Shown here piece after piece: positions 7,991-15,745 of a DNA stretch of 38,643 bases. A program made the translations under genes and the position numbers. Source of the DNA: Polaromonas sp. (GTDB taxonomy: Bacteria > Pseudomonadota > Gammaproteobacteria > Burkholderiales > Burkholderiaceae_C); contig JAIPCZ010000025.1 of assembly GCA_021737975.1 (NCBI GenBank), positions 1 to 38,643 on the forward strand, given 5' to 3'. Every line of letters begins with the position of its first letter. Within the stretch, counting starts at the first letter, position 1. The notes below the pieces were generated by a model. That model was given only the letters and a program-made list of their open reading frames with translations, ran no database searches and was not told where the DNA came from.

Positions 7991-8530
7991 CTACTTTTCT
8001 TGCCCGGCCTGCGGGCTTTTGACAAAACCAAACAAGCCGGGCAAGTTCGCCTGCAGGACGTCTCGCGGCTGCCACAGGCCCAGTTCAACAGCCTCTGCGG
8101 CCAGGCCCATGTCCTGGGTGTGCACCAGCCCCAGGCCGGCTACCGACGCCAGGTACAAATGGCCCGCTTCATCGAGCCAGGCCTGCTGCACCTCGGCGGC
8201 ACGGCCCATGTGGTCCTTGACACCATGGTCGGGCTGCACGCGCCAGACCAGCGGCGTGGCCTGCAGTTCCACATAGACACGCTGCGGACCGTTCTGGAAA
8301 AACCATTGGCCCTGCACATCAGGCAGGTAGTTGCGGACGATGAAGTCGATCAGTTTCTCGTGTGTCAGCAAGGAGCCCTTGCTGCCCGGCAGCCCGCTCT
8401 GGAATGCGCCCGCGGCCTGGGCCCGGTCGTCGCGCAGGTACCAGTTGCCGCGCATGTCGAGTCCCAGCCAGCCGTAACAATTGGGCACGTTGGGCCATTT
8501 GGCCATGGCTTGTTTGACGATGTCGTCCAT
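7991..8530 (-). CDS. Conserved Burkholderiales protein of unknown function (DUF2946-type annotation expected)
   Basis: This encodes 179 residues. The N-terminal MDDIVKQAMAKWPNVPNCYG, then WLGLDMRGNWYLRDD, is a conserved block I recall from Burkholderiales proteins next to YheT hydrolases. The exact DUF number is from memory and uncertain. No transmembrane segment, signal peptide or catalytic motif is apparent. A middle block (QGQWFFQNGPQRVYVELQAT) looks like beta-strands. The start lies 9 bases after the yheT stop, so the two are surely co-transcribed. Confidence 0.65.
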   Translation of the reverse strand: MDDIVKQAMAKWPNVPNCYGWLGLDMRGNWYLRDDRAQAAGAFQSGLPGSKGSLLTHEKLIDFIVRNYLPDVQGQWFFQNGPQRVYVELQATPLVWRVQPDHGVKDHMGRAAEVQQAWLDEAGHLYLASVAGLGLVHTQDMGLAAEAVELGLWQPRDVLQANLPGLFGFVKSPQAGQEK

Positions 8531-8539
8531 TTCTTCTCC

Positions 8540-9502
8540 TTATGTGTGGGCCAGCAACCAGCCGCCCACGGTCTCTGGCAGCGTGTTCAGTTGGCCCGGC
8601 GGCGGCCCCGCCATAAAACCGGCATGGCCGCCCTGCTGCGGCTGCCACAGGTGCACATGCAAACCGACCTCACTTTGCCGGGGCAGGCTGCTGGCCGGCA
8701 CAAACGGGTCGTTCAAGGCATTCACCACCAGAGCCGGCAGGCGGATGTCGGCCAGGCGTGGCTTGGCAGAGGCCCGCTGCCAGTAGTCACGTGTGTCTTT
8801 GAAGCCGTGCAGGGGCGCGGTGAAGACATTGTCAAAATCGTACAGGTCCTGCGCCGCGTGCAGGGCACGGGCGTCGAACAGGCCCGGAAACTGGGCCAGT
8901 TTTTGCAGGGCCTTGGGCTTCATGGTTTTCAGGAACATGCGGGTGTAGACCTGCCGGTTCAAGCCCCGGCCGATGGCCTGGCCGCTGGCCGCCAGGTCCA
9001 CCGGGGCCGAGACACTGGCCAGCGCCCGCACCACACTGGCCGCCGTGCCACCCGCCTCCTGCGCCCAGCGCAACAAGGCGTTGCCGCCGAGGGACACACC
9101 CACGGCGTAAAGTGGCCCGGTACGGCGGGCGCGCAAGCGCGCCAGGATCCAGCCTATTTCCTCAAAATCACCCGAATGGTAGGCGCGCGGCGCGCGGTTG
9201 ATCTCACCGCTGCAACCCCGAAAATGCGCCACCGCCAGGCCGCAGCCCCGGGCTTGCGCCCACCTGCCCAGCGCCAGCGCGTAGTGGCTGCCCGATGAGC
9301 CTTCCAGGCCATGGAACAACACCAGCAGGGGCGCCGTGGCGGGCCCGTCGAGCCAGTCCACGTCGACAAAATCCTCGTCCGGGGTGGTCCAGCGCTCGCG
9401 CCGGTAGCTCAGGCCGGACAGGTCGCCGGAACGGCCATGCAGGGCGGGCCAGATGGTCTGGGCATGGCCTCCCGGCAGCCACCAGGGTGCGCGGTAGCGC
9501 AT
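8540..9502 (-). CDS. yheT: YheT-family alpha/beta hydrolase
   Basis: This encodes 320 residues from the ATG of MRYRAPWWLPGGHAQTIWPA; the PGGHxQT motif is a hallmark of the YheT/EMB8 family. The lid and core follow: LVLFHGLEGSSGSHYA (oxyanion region), HFRGCSGEINRAPRAYHSGD and the nucleophile elbow GVSLGGN with its serine. Downstream PALVVNALNDPFVPASSLP supplies the acid, and QQGGHAGF supplies the histidine. It is a predicted esterase or lipase-like hydrolase of unsettled substrate. A TTG at 9544 overlapping the upstream stop (TTGA) is an alternative start that would add 14 residues and couple it to the SnoaL-like gene. Confidence 0.85.
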   Translation of the reverse strand: MRYRAPWWLPGGHAQTIWPALHGRSGDLSGLSYRRERWTTPDEDFVDVDWLDGPATAPLLVLFHGLEGSSGSHYALALGRWAQARGCGLAVAHFRGCSGEINRAPRAYHSGDFEEIGWILARLRARRTGPLYAVGVSLGGNALLRWAQEAGGTAASVVRALASVSAPVDLAASGQAIGRGLNRQVYTRMFLKTMKPKALQKLAQFPGLFDARALHAAQDLYDFDNVFTAPLHGFKDTRDYWQRASAKPRLADIRLPALVVNALNDPFVPASSLPRQSEVGLHVHLWQPQQGGHAGFMAGPPPGQLNTLPETVGGWLLAHT

Positions 9503-9540
9503 GACGGCTGCTGGAGCAAGGTTTGGGGGGCGGACGGTCT

Positions 9541-9990
9541 TCAATGTAAAACGGGGGCGACCTCGGTGACGTCGTGGGGCTCACGGGCGCTGCCGGGGCT
9601 GGCATGGTGGGCCACCAGGCGCCAGCCTTGCGCGGTCTTGTGATAAACATTGGTGGCAATCACCACCGCATCCATCGGCCCCTCGGGGGTGAGCAACTCA
9701 ATACGTTCGCGCACGCTGTGCACCGAGCTGCCCAGGGCCTCCACCTTGAGCACGGCTTCGGGCCGGACCCGAATGCTGCCATTGTTGAACATGGCCTCAA
9801 ACGCCGATCGGATCGCGCCCAGCCCAACCATGCGCGGGCCGCCCGGATGCACACACACCACCTCGTCATCATCTGCCCAGCAAGCCATCAGCCGCTCGAG
9901 GTCGGCATTTTGCAGCGCCTCGTAAAAAGCGGCTTCAAGCTCGTCCGACGAGCCTCCGGCAATGGCGGCAATTTTTTTGACTTTGGACAT
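9541..9990 (-). CDS. SnoaL-like / DUF4440 nuclear-transport-factor-2 fold protein
   Basis: This encodes 149 residues. After a short basic start (MSKVKKIAAI) come SSDELEAAFYEALQNADLER, LMACWADDDEVVCVHPGGPR and GLGAIRSAFEAMF, followed by strands ending in GWRLVAHHASP. This is the cone-shaped NTF2/SnoaL fold of ketosteroid-isomerase-like proteins. The conserved WADDD...CVHPGG pattern is typical of a proteobacterial subgroup with no assigned substrate. It is first in the leftward cluster and its stop overlaps a possible start of yheT. Confidence 0.8.
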   Translation of the reverse strand: MSKVKKIAAIAGGSSDELEAAFYEALQNADLERLMACWADDDEVVCVHPGGPRMVGLGAIRSAFEAMFNNGSIRVRPEAVLKVEALGSSVHSVRERIELLTPEGPMDAVVIATNVYHKTAQGWRLVAHHASPGSAREPHDVTEVAPVLH

Positions 9991-10123
9991 GATGGGCGCT
10001 CTTTCAGTTAGCGCCGATTTTGCCGCGCTTTCAAAACACCGTGGCACACAGGCCCAAGCGCAACCGAAGCCGCAACTGCGAGAATCGCCCATCCTGACTT
10101 TTACCGCGGCTGATTCCCTTTTT

Positions 10124-11596
10124 ATGCGCTTGTTTGCTGTTGCCCTCCTCATCACGCTGCCGTGGCTCAATCCATTTTCGCCAGGTCCATCTGCCGCGGT
10201 GGTGCCCCTGCTGTTCACCTGGGCCTGCGCGGCTGGCCTGCTGCTGCTGAAGGCCGGCGACAGCAGCCCCGAAGCAAGGCAGCGCTGGCTGCGCGCCATG
10301 GCCGGCGCCTGGCTGGTGGCCGCGTGTTTGAGCGCGGCGATCGGCCTGCTGCAGTATTTTGGCGCCTCCGACTGGCTCGGGGTGTGGGCCAACCACACCA
10401 GCCTGGGCGAAGCTTTTGGCAACCTGCGCCAGCGCAACCAGTTCGCCAGCTTGATGAACATCGGGCTGGCGGCCTTGTTGTTGTGGGTCGCGCAAGCTTC
10501 CAATCAACGGGCCGGGCGGCACAGGATGCTGCTCGGGCTGGCGCTTGCACTGGCCATGCTGCTGGGCGCCGGCAACGCCGCCTCCTCGTCACGCACCGGC
10601 TTGTTGCAGTTGTGCATGGTGGTGGGCCTGGCGCTGTACTGGCAGCGTACCGCACGACGCGAGGAAGCCTCCCCCCAGGCAGGATCGGCAATACCCTGGG
10701 TCTTGCTGGCGGCGGTGCTGAGCTACGCTGTGGCCAACTGGGCGCTGCCGTGGCTGGCCGGGTTGGACCCCATGCAAAGCGGGGCCTGGGCCCGCTTGCG
10801 CTCGGGTGACGCCGTCTGCGCCAGCCGTCTCACGCTGTGGCGCAATGTGCTCTTTCTGATCGGCGAGAGACCCTGGCTGGGCTGGGGTTGGGGCGAGCTG
10901 GATTACGCCCATTTCATCACGCTCTACCCCGGCGCGCGCTTTTGCGACATTCTGGACAACGCCCACAACCTGCTCCTGCATCTGGCCGTGGAACTGGGCC
11001 TGCCCGCGGCGCTGCTGCTGTGCGGCGGCGGCCTGTGGCTGGCCCGGCGCGCCCGGCCCTGGCGCGAGCAGGATCCCGCCCGGCAGATGGCCTGGGCTGT
11101 TCTGGCGGTGATCTTGCTGCACAGCCTGCTCGAATACCCGCTCTGGTACGGTCCGTTCCAGATGGCCGCCGCCCTGTGCGTGTGGCTGCTGCTGCCCGTG
11201 AGCAGCCGGGGGATCAGCACGCCGGCGCCTTACCTGCAGGCGACCCTCGCGGGCATGCTGCTCACCTTTTGCGCACTGGCCGGCTGGCAATACCACCTGG
11301 CCAGTCAAATCTACCTGAGTCCCGAAGAGCGCGCGCCGGCGTACCGGTCGGACACCCTGGAAAAAACCCGACATGTGCTGCTGTTTCAGGACCAGGTGCG
11401 CTTTGCCGAGCTCACCATCACCGAATTGACCCCCGCCAACGCGGCGCGGATGAACAACTTGGCCAAGGAACTCCTGCATTTTTCGCCCGAGGCGCGTGTG
11501 GTCGAGATCATCATCGACAGCGCCAGGTTGCTGGGCCGTGAAACCGAGGCCGACTTTTACCTGGCCCGCCTGCAAGCGGCCTTTCCGCAAGATTAG
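10124..11596 (+). CDS. PglL/Wzy-type O-oligosaccharyltransferase or O-antigen ligase family protein
   Basis: This encodes 490 residues with about eleven predicted membrane helices. I take the ATG at 10124 (MRLFAVALLITLPWLNPFSP) because the longer frame would run into the divergent SnoaL-like gene. The motif GEAFGNLRQRNQFASLMNIG and the periplasmic-loop histidine block HSLLEYPLWYGPFQ (His at about 333) are characteristic of PglL-type protein O-glycosylases and the Wzy_C polymerase group. A soluble tail follows the last helix. It likely moves a lipid-linked glycan onto pilins or other exported proteins, or onto lipid A core. There is no pilin or glycan cluster beside it, so the acceptor is unknown. 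Confidence 0.8.
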   Translation: MRLFAVALLITLPWLNPFSPGPSAAVVPLLFTWACAAGLLLLKAGDSSPEARQRWLRAMAGAWLVAACLSAAIGLLQYFGASDWLGVWANHTSLGEAFGNLRQRNQFASLMNIGLAALLLWVAQASNQRAGRHRMLLGLALALAMLLGAGNAASSSRTGLLQLCMVVGLALYWQRTARREEASPQAGSAIPWVLLAAVLSYAVANWALPWLAGLDPMQSGAWARLRSGDAVCASRLTLWRNVLFLIGERPWLGWGWGELDYAHFITLYPGARFCDILDNAHNLLLHLAVELGLPAALLLCGGGLWLARRARPWREQDPARQMAWAVLAVILLHSLLEYPLWYGPFQMAAALCVWLLLPVSSRGISTPAPYLQATLAGMLLTFCALAGWQYHLASQIYLSPEERAPAYRSDTLEKTRHVLLFQDQVRFAELTITELTPANAARMNNLAKELLHFSPEARVVEIIIDSARLLGRETEADFYLARLQAAFPQD

Positions 11597-11631
11597 TTTG
11601 CGGCCTCTCTCAAGATGTGCAGCCTGGCGGC

Positions 11632-12570
11632 CTACTGCTGATTGGTGTCGGTGATCATCTTGTCAGCCACTTGTTTCAGCAGAACACGAATCCACTGTTG
11701 CGACTCGGACCGCTGGTTTCTGCCGTGCCAGATTTGATAGAAGCGCATGCGGGGAAACTCGATCGGACACTTCACGATGGTCAATGGCAACAGGCGGCTG
11801 TAGTGGTCGGCAAAGTGGCGGCTGATCGTGAAAATCAGGTCAGTCCCCGCAAGCAAGTGTGGCGCCATGTTAAAAAACGGCACGATCACCCGGGCGTTGC
11901 GCGTCACACGCAGGCTGGCGAGGTGTTTGTCGATCACACCGCGGTGGGTTGACGAATACGGCAGGGGAACAATGTGCGGCGCGTGCAGGTACTGATCACG
12001 CGTCATGTTGCCCTGGGCGAGGGAATGGTTTCGGGCCATGAGGCAGACGATCTCGTCATCCAGCAGCGGTGCCATGTGCAGATGCTCTGGTGGCTCGGGC
12101 CAGTTCCCGATCACGATGTCGAGATCACCATTGGCCAGCGCCTGCTCGAAATCATAGCCCGGCCCCAGCGGGTGCACCATCAGGCGCGCGTTGGGCGCCT
12201 GTCTGCGCAGTTCCCGGGTCACGCCCGCCAGAAACACAGTCGAGAGGTAATCCGGGCAGCCAATCTTGAACAGCTGCTGGGCTGTCAGGGGGTCGAACTT
12301 TTCGCCCACCGTGAACAACCGGTCGATTTCGCTCAATGCATTGCGCGCTGACTCCAGCACTTCAAGGCCGCGCGGCGTGGGCACCATGGCGTTGCCACTG
12401 CGCACCAACAACTCGTCGTGAAAGACCAGCCTGAGCTTGCGCAAAGCCGCGCTGATGGCCGGCTGTGTCTGATTCATGCGCGTCGCCACCCGCGTGACGT
12501 TGCCTTCCGTCAGCAAAGCCACCAGCACACGCAGCAGGTAGGTATCCAGCGGGTCGTTGGGACGTGCCAT
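11632..12570 (-). CDS. LysR-family transcriptional regulator
   Basis: This encodes 312 residues. The N-terminal winged helix-turn-helix (LLRVLVALLTEGNVTRVATR, then MNQTQPAISAALRKLR) is typical of LysR regulators, and the remainder is a periplasmic-binding-like effector domain (FKIGCPDYLSTVFLAG, DLDIVIGNWPEPP). I start at MARPNDPLDTY (12570) because the upstream extension has no support. It is divergent from uraD, with a palindromic T-N11-A site between them. Control of the ureide gene is therefore likely and the effector may be a purine breakdown product, but that is inferred from position. Confidence 0.9.
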   Translation of the reverse strand: MARPNDPLDTYLLRVLVALLTEGNVTRVATRMNQTQPAISAALRKLRLVFHDELLVRSGNAMVPTPRGLEVLESARNALSEIDRLFTVGEKFDPLTAQQLFKIGCPDYLSTVFLAGVTRELRRQAPNARLMVHPLGPGYDFEQALANGDLDIVIGNWPEPPEHLHMAPLLDDEIVCLMARNHSLAQGNMTRDQYLHAPHIVPLPYSSTHRGVIDKHLASLRVTRNARVIVPFFNMAPHLLAGTDLIFTISRHFADHYSRLLPLTIVKCPIEFPRMRFYQIWHGRNQRSESQQWIRVLLKQVADKMITDTNQQ

Positions 12571-12610
12571 GAAAGGTCTTGAAAGCGGGGTATGTCGGAC
12601 GAGCCGCATT

Positions 12611-12625
12611 TTATGCCGGTCATAA
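12611..12625. promoter_or_regulatory. T-N11-A palindrome, candidate LysR operator
   Basis: TTATG-CCGGT-CATAA is a perfect 5-bp-arm inverted repeat with the T-N11-A spacing recognised by LysR-type regulators. It lies in the 165-base gap between a divergent LysR gene and uraD, 41 bases from the regulator's start and about 110 bases from the uraD start. Confidence 0.5.
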
Positions 12626-12735
12626 CAGATCGAGCGATCACGCACCGGTTGGCAACCCTATACTTTTATGACCACCACCACTTTGTGGCCCGAATATTGC
12701 ATGTAGAAAATGGACCTCTCAAGGTCTTCACCAAA

Positions 12736-13275
12736 ATGAACAACCCGCCAACCACTGCCGTTGATGGTTCCACCCTCACGGCCCTTAACGCGATGCCGCC
12801 CCCGGCGTTTACTGCCAGACTGGCAGATATCTTCGAGCACTCGCCATGGGTTCCGCAGCGGGTGGCTCACCTGCGCCCGTTCCGGGACGCGGGCCAATTG
12901 CACGAAGCCATGGTGTCAGCAGTTGCTCAGGCCAGTTCGGCGGAGCAACTGGCCCTGCTGCGCGCGCACCCTGAATTGGCAGGCCGGGAGGCGCAACAAG
13001 GCGAACTGACTGCCGCCTCGGATCAGGAGCAGGCCCGCGCCGGCTTGAAAGCGCTGAGCCCCGCCGAGATGCAACGCATCACTGCGCTGAACGCGGCTTA
13101 TCTGGAGCGTCACGGTTTTCCTTTCATCGTCTGCGTGGGCAAGCACACCAAGCAAAGCCTGTTTCTCGAATTCGATCGCCGGCTGGGCAACCCGTGCGAA
13201 AGTGAACTGCGCGAGGCGCTCGACCAGGTGGCCGAGATCGCAGCGCTTCGGTTGAATGCCCTGTTTTCCGCCTGA
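12736..13275 (+). CDS. uraD: OHCU decarboxylase (ureide pathway)
   Basis: This encodes 179 residues. It matches 2-oxo-4-hydroxy-4-carboxy-5-ureidoimidazoline decarboxylase, which converts OHCU into S-allantoin at the last step of uric acid breakdown. Recognisable blocks are LADIFEHSPWVPQRVAHLRPF (active-site His in the EHSPW segment), LLRAHPELAGR and the C-terminal HGFPFIVCVGKHTK. The start at 12736 is chosen by family length; the open frame extends to 12592 across the regulatory region. Other ureide enzymes (uricase, HIU hydrolase) are not in the window. Confidence 0.93.
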   Translation: MNNPPTTAVDGSTLTALNAMPPPAFTARLADIFEHSPWVPQRVAHLRPFRDAGQLHEAMVSAVAQASSAEQLALLRAHPELAGREAQQGELTAASDQEQARAGLKALSPAEMQRITALNAAYLERHGFPFIVCVGKHTKQSLFLEFDRRLGNPCESELREALDQVAEIAALRLNALFSA

Positions 13276-13314
13276 TCTTCTCTTTTCTTCAACTCACTAC
13301 CACCAGGAAATCCT

Positions 13315-13605
13315 ATGTCTCACCTTCACACTCTAGTTTGAAAGTATCTGACCTCGCTGGCCTTGGTTGCAGGTGGCTCCTGCCTTGGCAGCGCGCAGGC
13401 GGCCGATGTCACCATGCACGTTGCGGGAAATTTTTTAACCAATGTCCGCCACTCGGAAGGCATTGAACGCCCGTTTTTCACCGGTTGGCCGAAAGCGACC
13501 AGCATCGACATGGAGGTCAAATTCAACCCCATGGACGGGGTCAATGTGAAAGCCGACGACGCCTTGCGTTTGCTTCGCTCCAACATCTTCGATGTGATGA
13601 GGGGT
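13315..13605 (+). pseudogene. Truncated TRAP-transporter substrate-binding protein (DctP type)
   Basis: An ATG after an AGGAAA element begins MSHLHTLV, then a TGA stop at 13339-13341. The same frame continues as a signal peptide and mature start: SLALVAGGSCLGSAQAADVT, HVAGNFLTNVRHSEGIERPF, FNPMDGVNVKADDALRLLRS and NIFDVM. This matches the first quarter of DctP-like receptors. After DVM, homology ends abruptly at about 13600 and the downstream sequence seems to be the metY leader. So there is both an in-frame stop and a large 3' deletion. The remnant is distinct from the intact dctP at 30856-31827. Confidence 0.75.
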
Positions 13606-13689
13606 CGACGGGCCTGCGGCCGGGGTGCGCACAGGCGCTACCATCCAGCCTGCTTGCACATCTATTTCAACAACCCGAGGAGCCTAGCC

Positions 13690-14985
13690 ATGTCCCAATC
13701 CTGGAAATTCGAAACCAAGTCCGTCCACGCCGGTTACTCGCCTGACCCTACCACCAAGGCCGTGGCGGTGCCGATCTACCAGACGGCGGCTTATGCCTTT
13801 GACAGCGCCCAGCACGGCGCCGACCTGTTTGACCTGAAGGTGCCGGGCAACATCTACACCCGCATCATGAACCCGACCAACGATGTGCTGGAGCAGCGCG
13901 TGGCCGCGCTCGAGGGCGGCATTGCGGCGCTGGCGCTGGCCTCGGGCCAGGCCGCCGTGACCTACGCGATCCAGACCATTGCCGAGGCTGGCGACAACAT
14001 CATCGCCAGCACCGCGCTGTACGGCGGCACCTACAACCTGCTGGCGCACACGCTGCCGCTGTCGGGCATCACCACACGTTTTGCCGACCCGCGCGACCCG
14101 GCCAGTTTCGAGCCGCTGTTTGACGACAAGACCAAGGCGGTCTTCATCGAATCCATCAGCAACCCGCAGGGCACGGTGACCGACATCGCCGCCCTGGCGG
14201 CCATCGCCCACCGCCACGGTGTGCCGCTGATTGTCGACAACACGGTGGCCACGCCCTACCTGCTGCGCCCGTTTGAGCACGGCGCCGACATCGTGGTGCA
14301 TTCACTCACCAAGTACATGGGCGGCCACGGGACCAGCATCGCCGGCGTCATTGTGGACTCGGGCAAGTTCCCCTGGGCCGAGCACAAAGCGCGCTTCAAG
14401 CGCCTCAACGAGCCCGACCAAAGCTACCACGGCGTGGTCTACACCGAAGCCCTCGGTGCTGCCGCCTACATCGGCCGTGCCCGCGTGGTGCCGCTGCGCA
14501 ACACCGGCGCGGCACTGTCGCCGTTCAACGCATTTTTGATCTTGCAGGGCATCGAGACCCTGAGCCTGCGCATGGACCGCATCAACGACAACACGATCAA
14601 GGTCGCGCAATTCCTGCAAGCCCACCCGAAAGCCGCCTGGGTCAATTACGCGGGTCTGCCCAGCCACCCCGACCACGGGCTGGCGCAAAAGTACCTCGGC
14701 GGCAAGGCGTCGGGCCTGCTCACTTTCGGCGTCAAGTCGGCGCCTGGTGAGGGCCGCAAGGCCGGTGCCGCGTTCCTCGACGCGCTGCAATTGTTCACAC
14801 GCCTGGTCAACATTGGCGACGCCAAGTCGCTGGCCACGCACCCGGCCTCCACCACACACCGCCAGCTGTCACCGGCCGAGCTGATCAAGGCCGGCGTGCC
14901 CGAGGATGCGGTTCGCCTGTCGATCGGCATCGAGCACATTGACGACCTGCTGGCCGACCTGAGCCAAGCCTTGGCGGCCGTTTAA
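13690..14985 (+). CDS. metY: O-acetylhomoserine aminocarboxypropyltransferase (sulfhydrylase)
   Basis: This encodes 431 residues starting at the ATG preceded by GAGGAG. It is a Cys/Met-metabolism PLP enzyme that makes homocysteine from O-acetylhomoserine and sulfide in methionine synthesis. FETKSVHAGYSPDPTTKAVAVP and PIYQTAAYAFD mark the substrate-binding N-terminus. The PLP lysine lies in HSLTKYMGGHG (Lys208), and the internal pattern MNPTNDVLEQRVAALEGGIA is the usual one for the family. The long insert and the C-terminus (LSIGIEHIDDLLADL) distinguish it from cystathionine synthases. Length and motifs are intact. The frame is open far upstream, but that part belongs to the broken TRAP receptor. 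Confidence 0.95.
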   Translation: MSQSWKFETKSVHAGYSPDPTTKAVAVPIYQTAAYAFDSAQHGADLFDLKVPGNIYTRIMNPTNDVLEQRVAALEGGIAALALASGQAAVTYAIQTIAEAGDNIIASTALYGGTYNLLAHTLPLSGITTRFADPRDPASFEPLFDDKTKAVFIESISNPQGTVTDIAALAAIAHRHGVPLIVDNTVATPYLLRPFEHGADIVVHSLTKYMGGHGTSIAGVIVDSGKFPWAEHKARFKRLNEPDQSYHGVVYTEALGAAAYIGRARVVPLRNTGAALSPFNAFLILQGIETLSLRMDRINDNTIKVAQFLQAHPKAAWVNYAGLPSHPDHGLAQKYLGGKASGLLTFGVKSAPGEGRKAGAAFLDALQLFTRLVNIGDAKSLATHPASTTHRQLSPAELIKAGVPEDAVRLSIGIEHIDDLLADLSQALAAV

Positions 14986-15009
14986 ATTGCCGCCACCCAG
15001 GGAGGCCGC

Positions 15010-15597
15010 ATGAACGATCGCATCAACGAGTTGCTGGCGCAGATGGCTGCGCTGGAGGCCGACCTGAAAGAGGCCGTTCATGCGCAGGAAAGCCGCATAT
15101 TTTTCGAGATCAAGGGGAAACGGGTCGAGTTCGAGGACTCGATCAAGGCGGCGCACCGCAAACTAAAAAAGAACTTCTTCCTCTGGCTGGTCACCAACCG
15201 GCCGCAAAACCTGATCACCGGCCCCATCATCTACAGCATGATCGTGCCGCTGATGCTGCTGGACCTGTGCGTGAGTTTTTACCAGTGGAGCTGCTTTCCG
15301 ATTTACGGCATCACCAAGGTGCGCCGCGGCGACTACCTGGTGTATGACCGCGCCCAGCTGGAGTACCTCAATTTCATCGAGAAATTCCACTGCTTCTACT
15401 GCGAATACGGCAACGGGCTGATGGGCTACATGCGCGAAATCCTGGCCCGCACCGAAGCTTATTTTTGCCCGATCAAACATGCCCACAAGATCCTGGGCAC
15501 CCATGGCCACTACAGCCGGTTTCTGGATTACGGCGACGCCGCCGACTACGAGGCCCGGCTCGAAGCGTACCGCGTGGCTCTGGGCAAACTGAAGTAG
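15010..15597 (+). CDS. Conserved membrane-anchored protein of unknown function with Cys/His cluster
   Basis: This encodes 195 residues and follows metY by about 25 bases. GGGAGG lies before the ATG. Residues 1-55 are helical and charged. Residues 68-100 (ITGPIIYSMIVPLMLLDLCV, then SFYQWSCFPIYG) are a membrane hairpin. The C-terminal block has CFYCEYGNGLMGYMREI (Cys128, Cys131) and EAYFCPIKHAHK (Cys153, His157, His159). That spacing could bind a metal or a cofactor. I know the sequence as a widespread Burkholderiales protein but not its function. It is probably co-transcribed with metY. Confidence 0.75.
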   Translation: MNDRINELLAQMAALEADLKEAVHAQESRIFFEIKGKRVEFEDSIKAAHRKLKKNFFLWLVTNRPQNLITGPIIYSMIVPLMLLDLCVSFYQWSCFPIYGITKVRRGDYLVYDRAQLEYLNFIEKFHCFYCEYGNGLMGYMREILARTEAYFCPIKHAHKILGTHGHYSRFLDYGDAADYEARLEAYRVALGKLK

Positions 15598-15659
15598 GCC
15601 GCCGCCAACAACAAGGAGCGGTCATTACCTCCGAGCCACTCCGAATCACGGAAGAAGCT

Positions 15660-15732
15660 CGTCACTGCGAGCGTAGCGCGGCAGTCCATGCAGTCGGAAG
15701 TCATGGATTGCTTCACTTCGTTCGCAATGACG
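15660..15732. repeat. Dispersed palindromic intergenic repeat (REP/MITE-like)
   Basis: CGTCACTGCGAGCG and its partner CGCAATGACG end two 31-base arms (15660-15690 and 15702-15732), which pair at about 24 of 31 positions around an 11-base loop. This is the GTCATTGCGAG...CGCAATGAC type of element seen scattered between genes in many bacteria. It lies between convergent genes and could act as a transcription terminator. Confidence 0.7.
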
Positions 15733-15745
15733 CTGTCCTCTGCAC

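Noticed and set aside
7940..9298. A 452-codon plus-strand frame opposite yheT and its neighbour
   Set aside because: Composition is Gln/His/Arg-rich shadow type, and the two minus-strand genes with clear motifs explain the region.
12713..12726. GACCT-CTCA-AGGTC hairpin overlapping the possible ribosome-binding site of uraD
   Set aside because: Only 5-bp arms and weak stability; too small to claim translational control.
13605..13689. Possible methionine-related riboswitch in the metY leader
   Set aside because: The leader is short and I see no SAM-riboswitch core motif.
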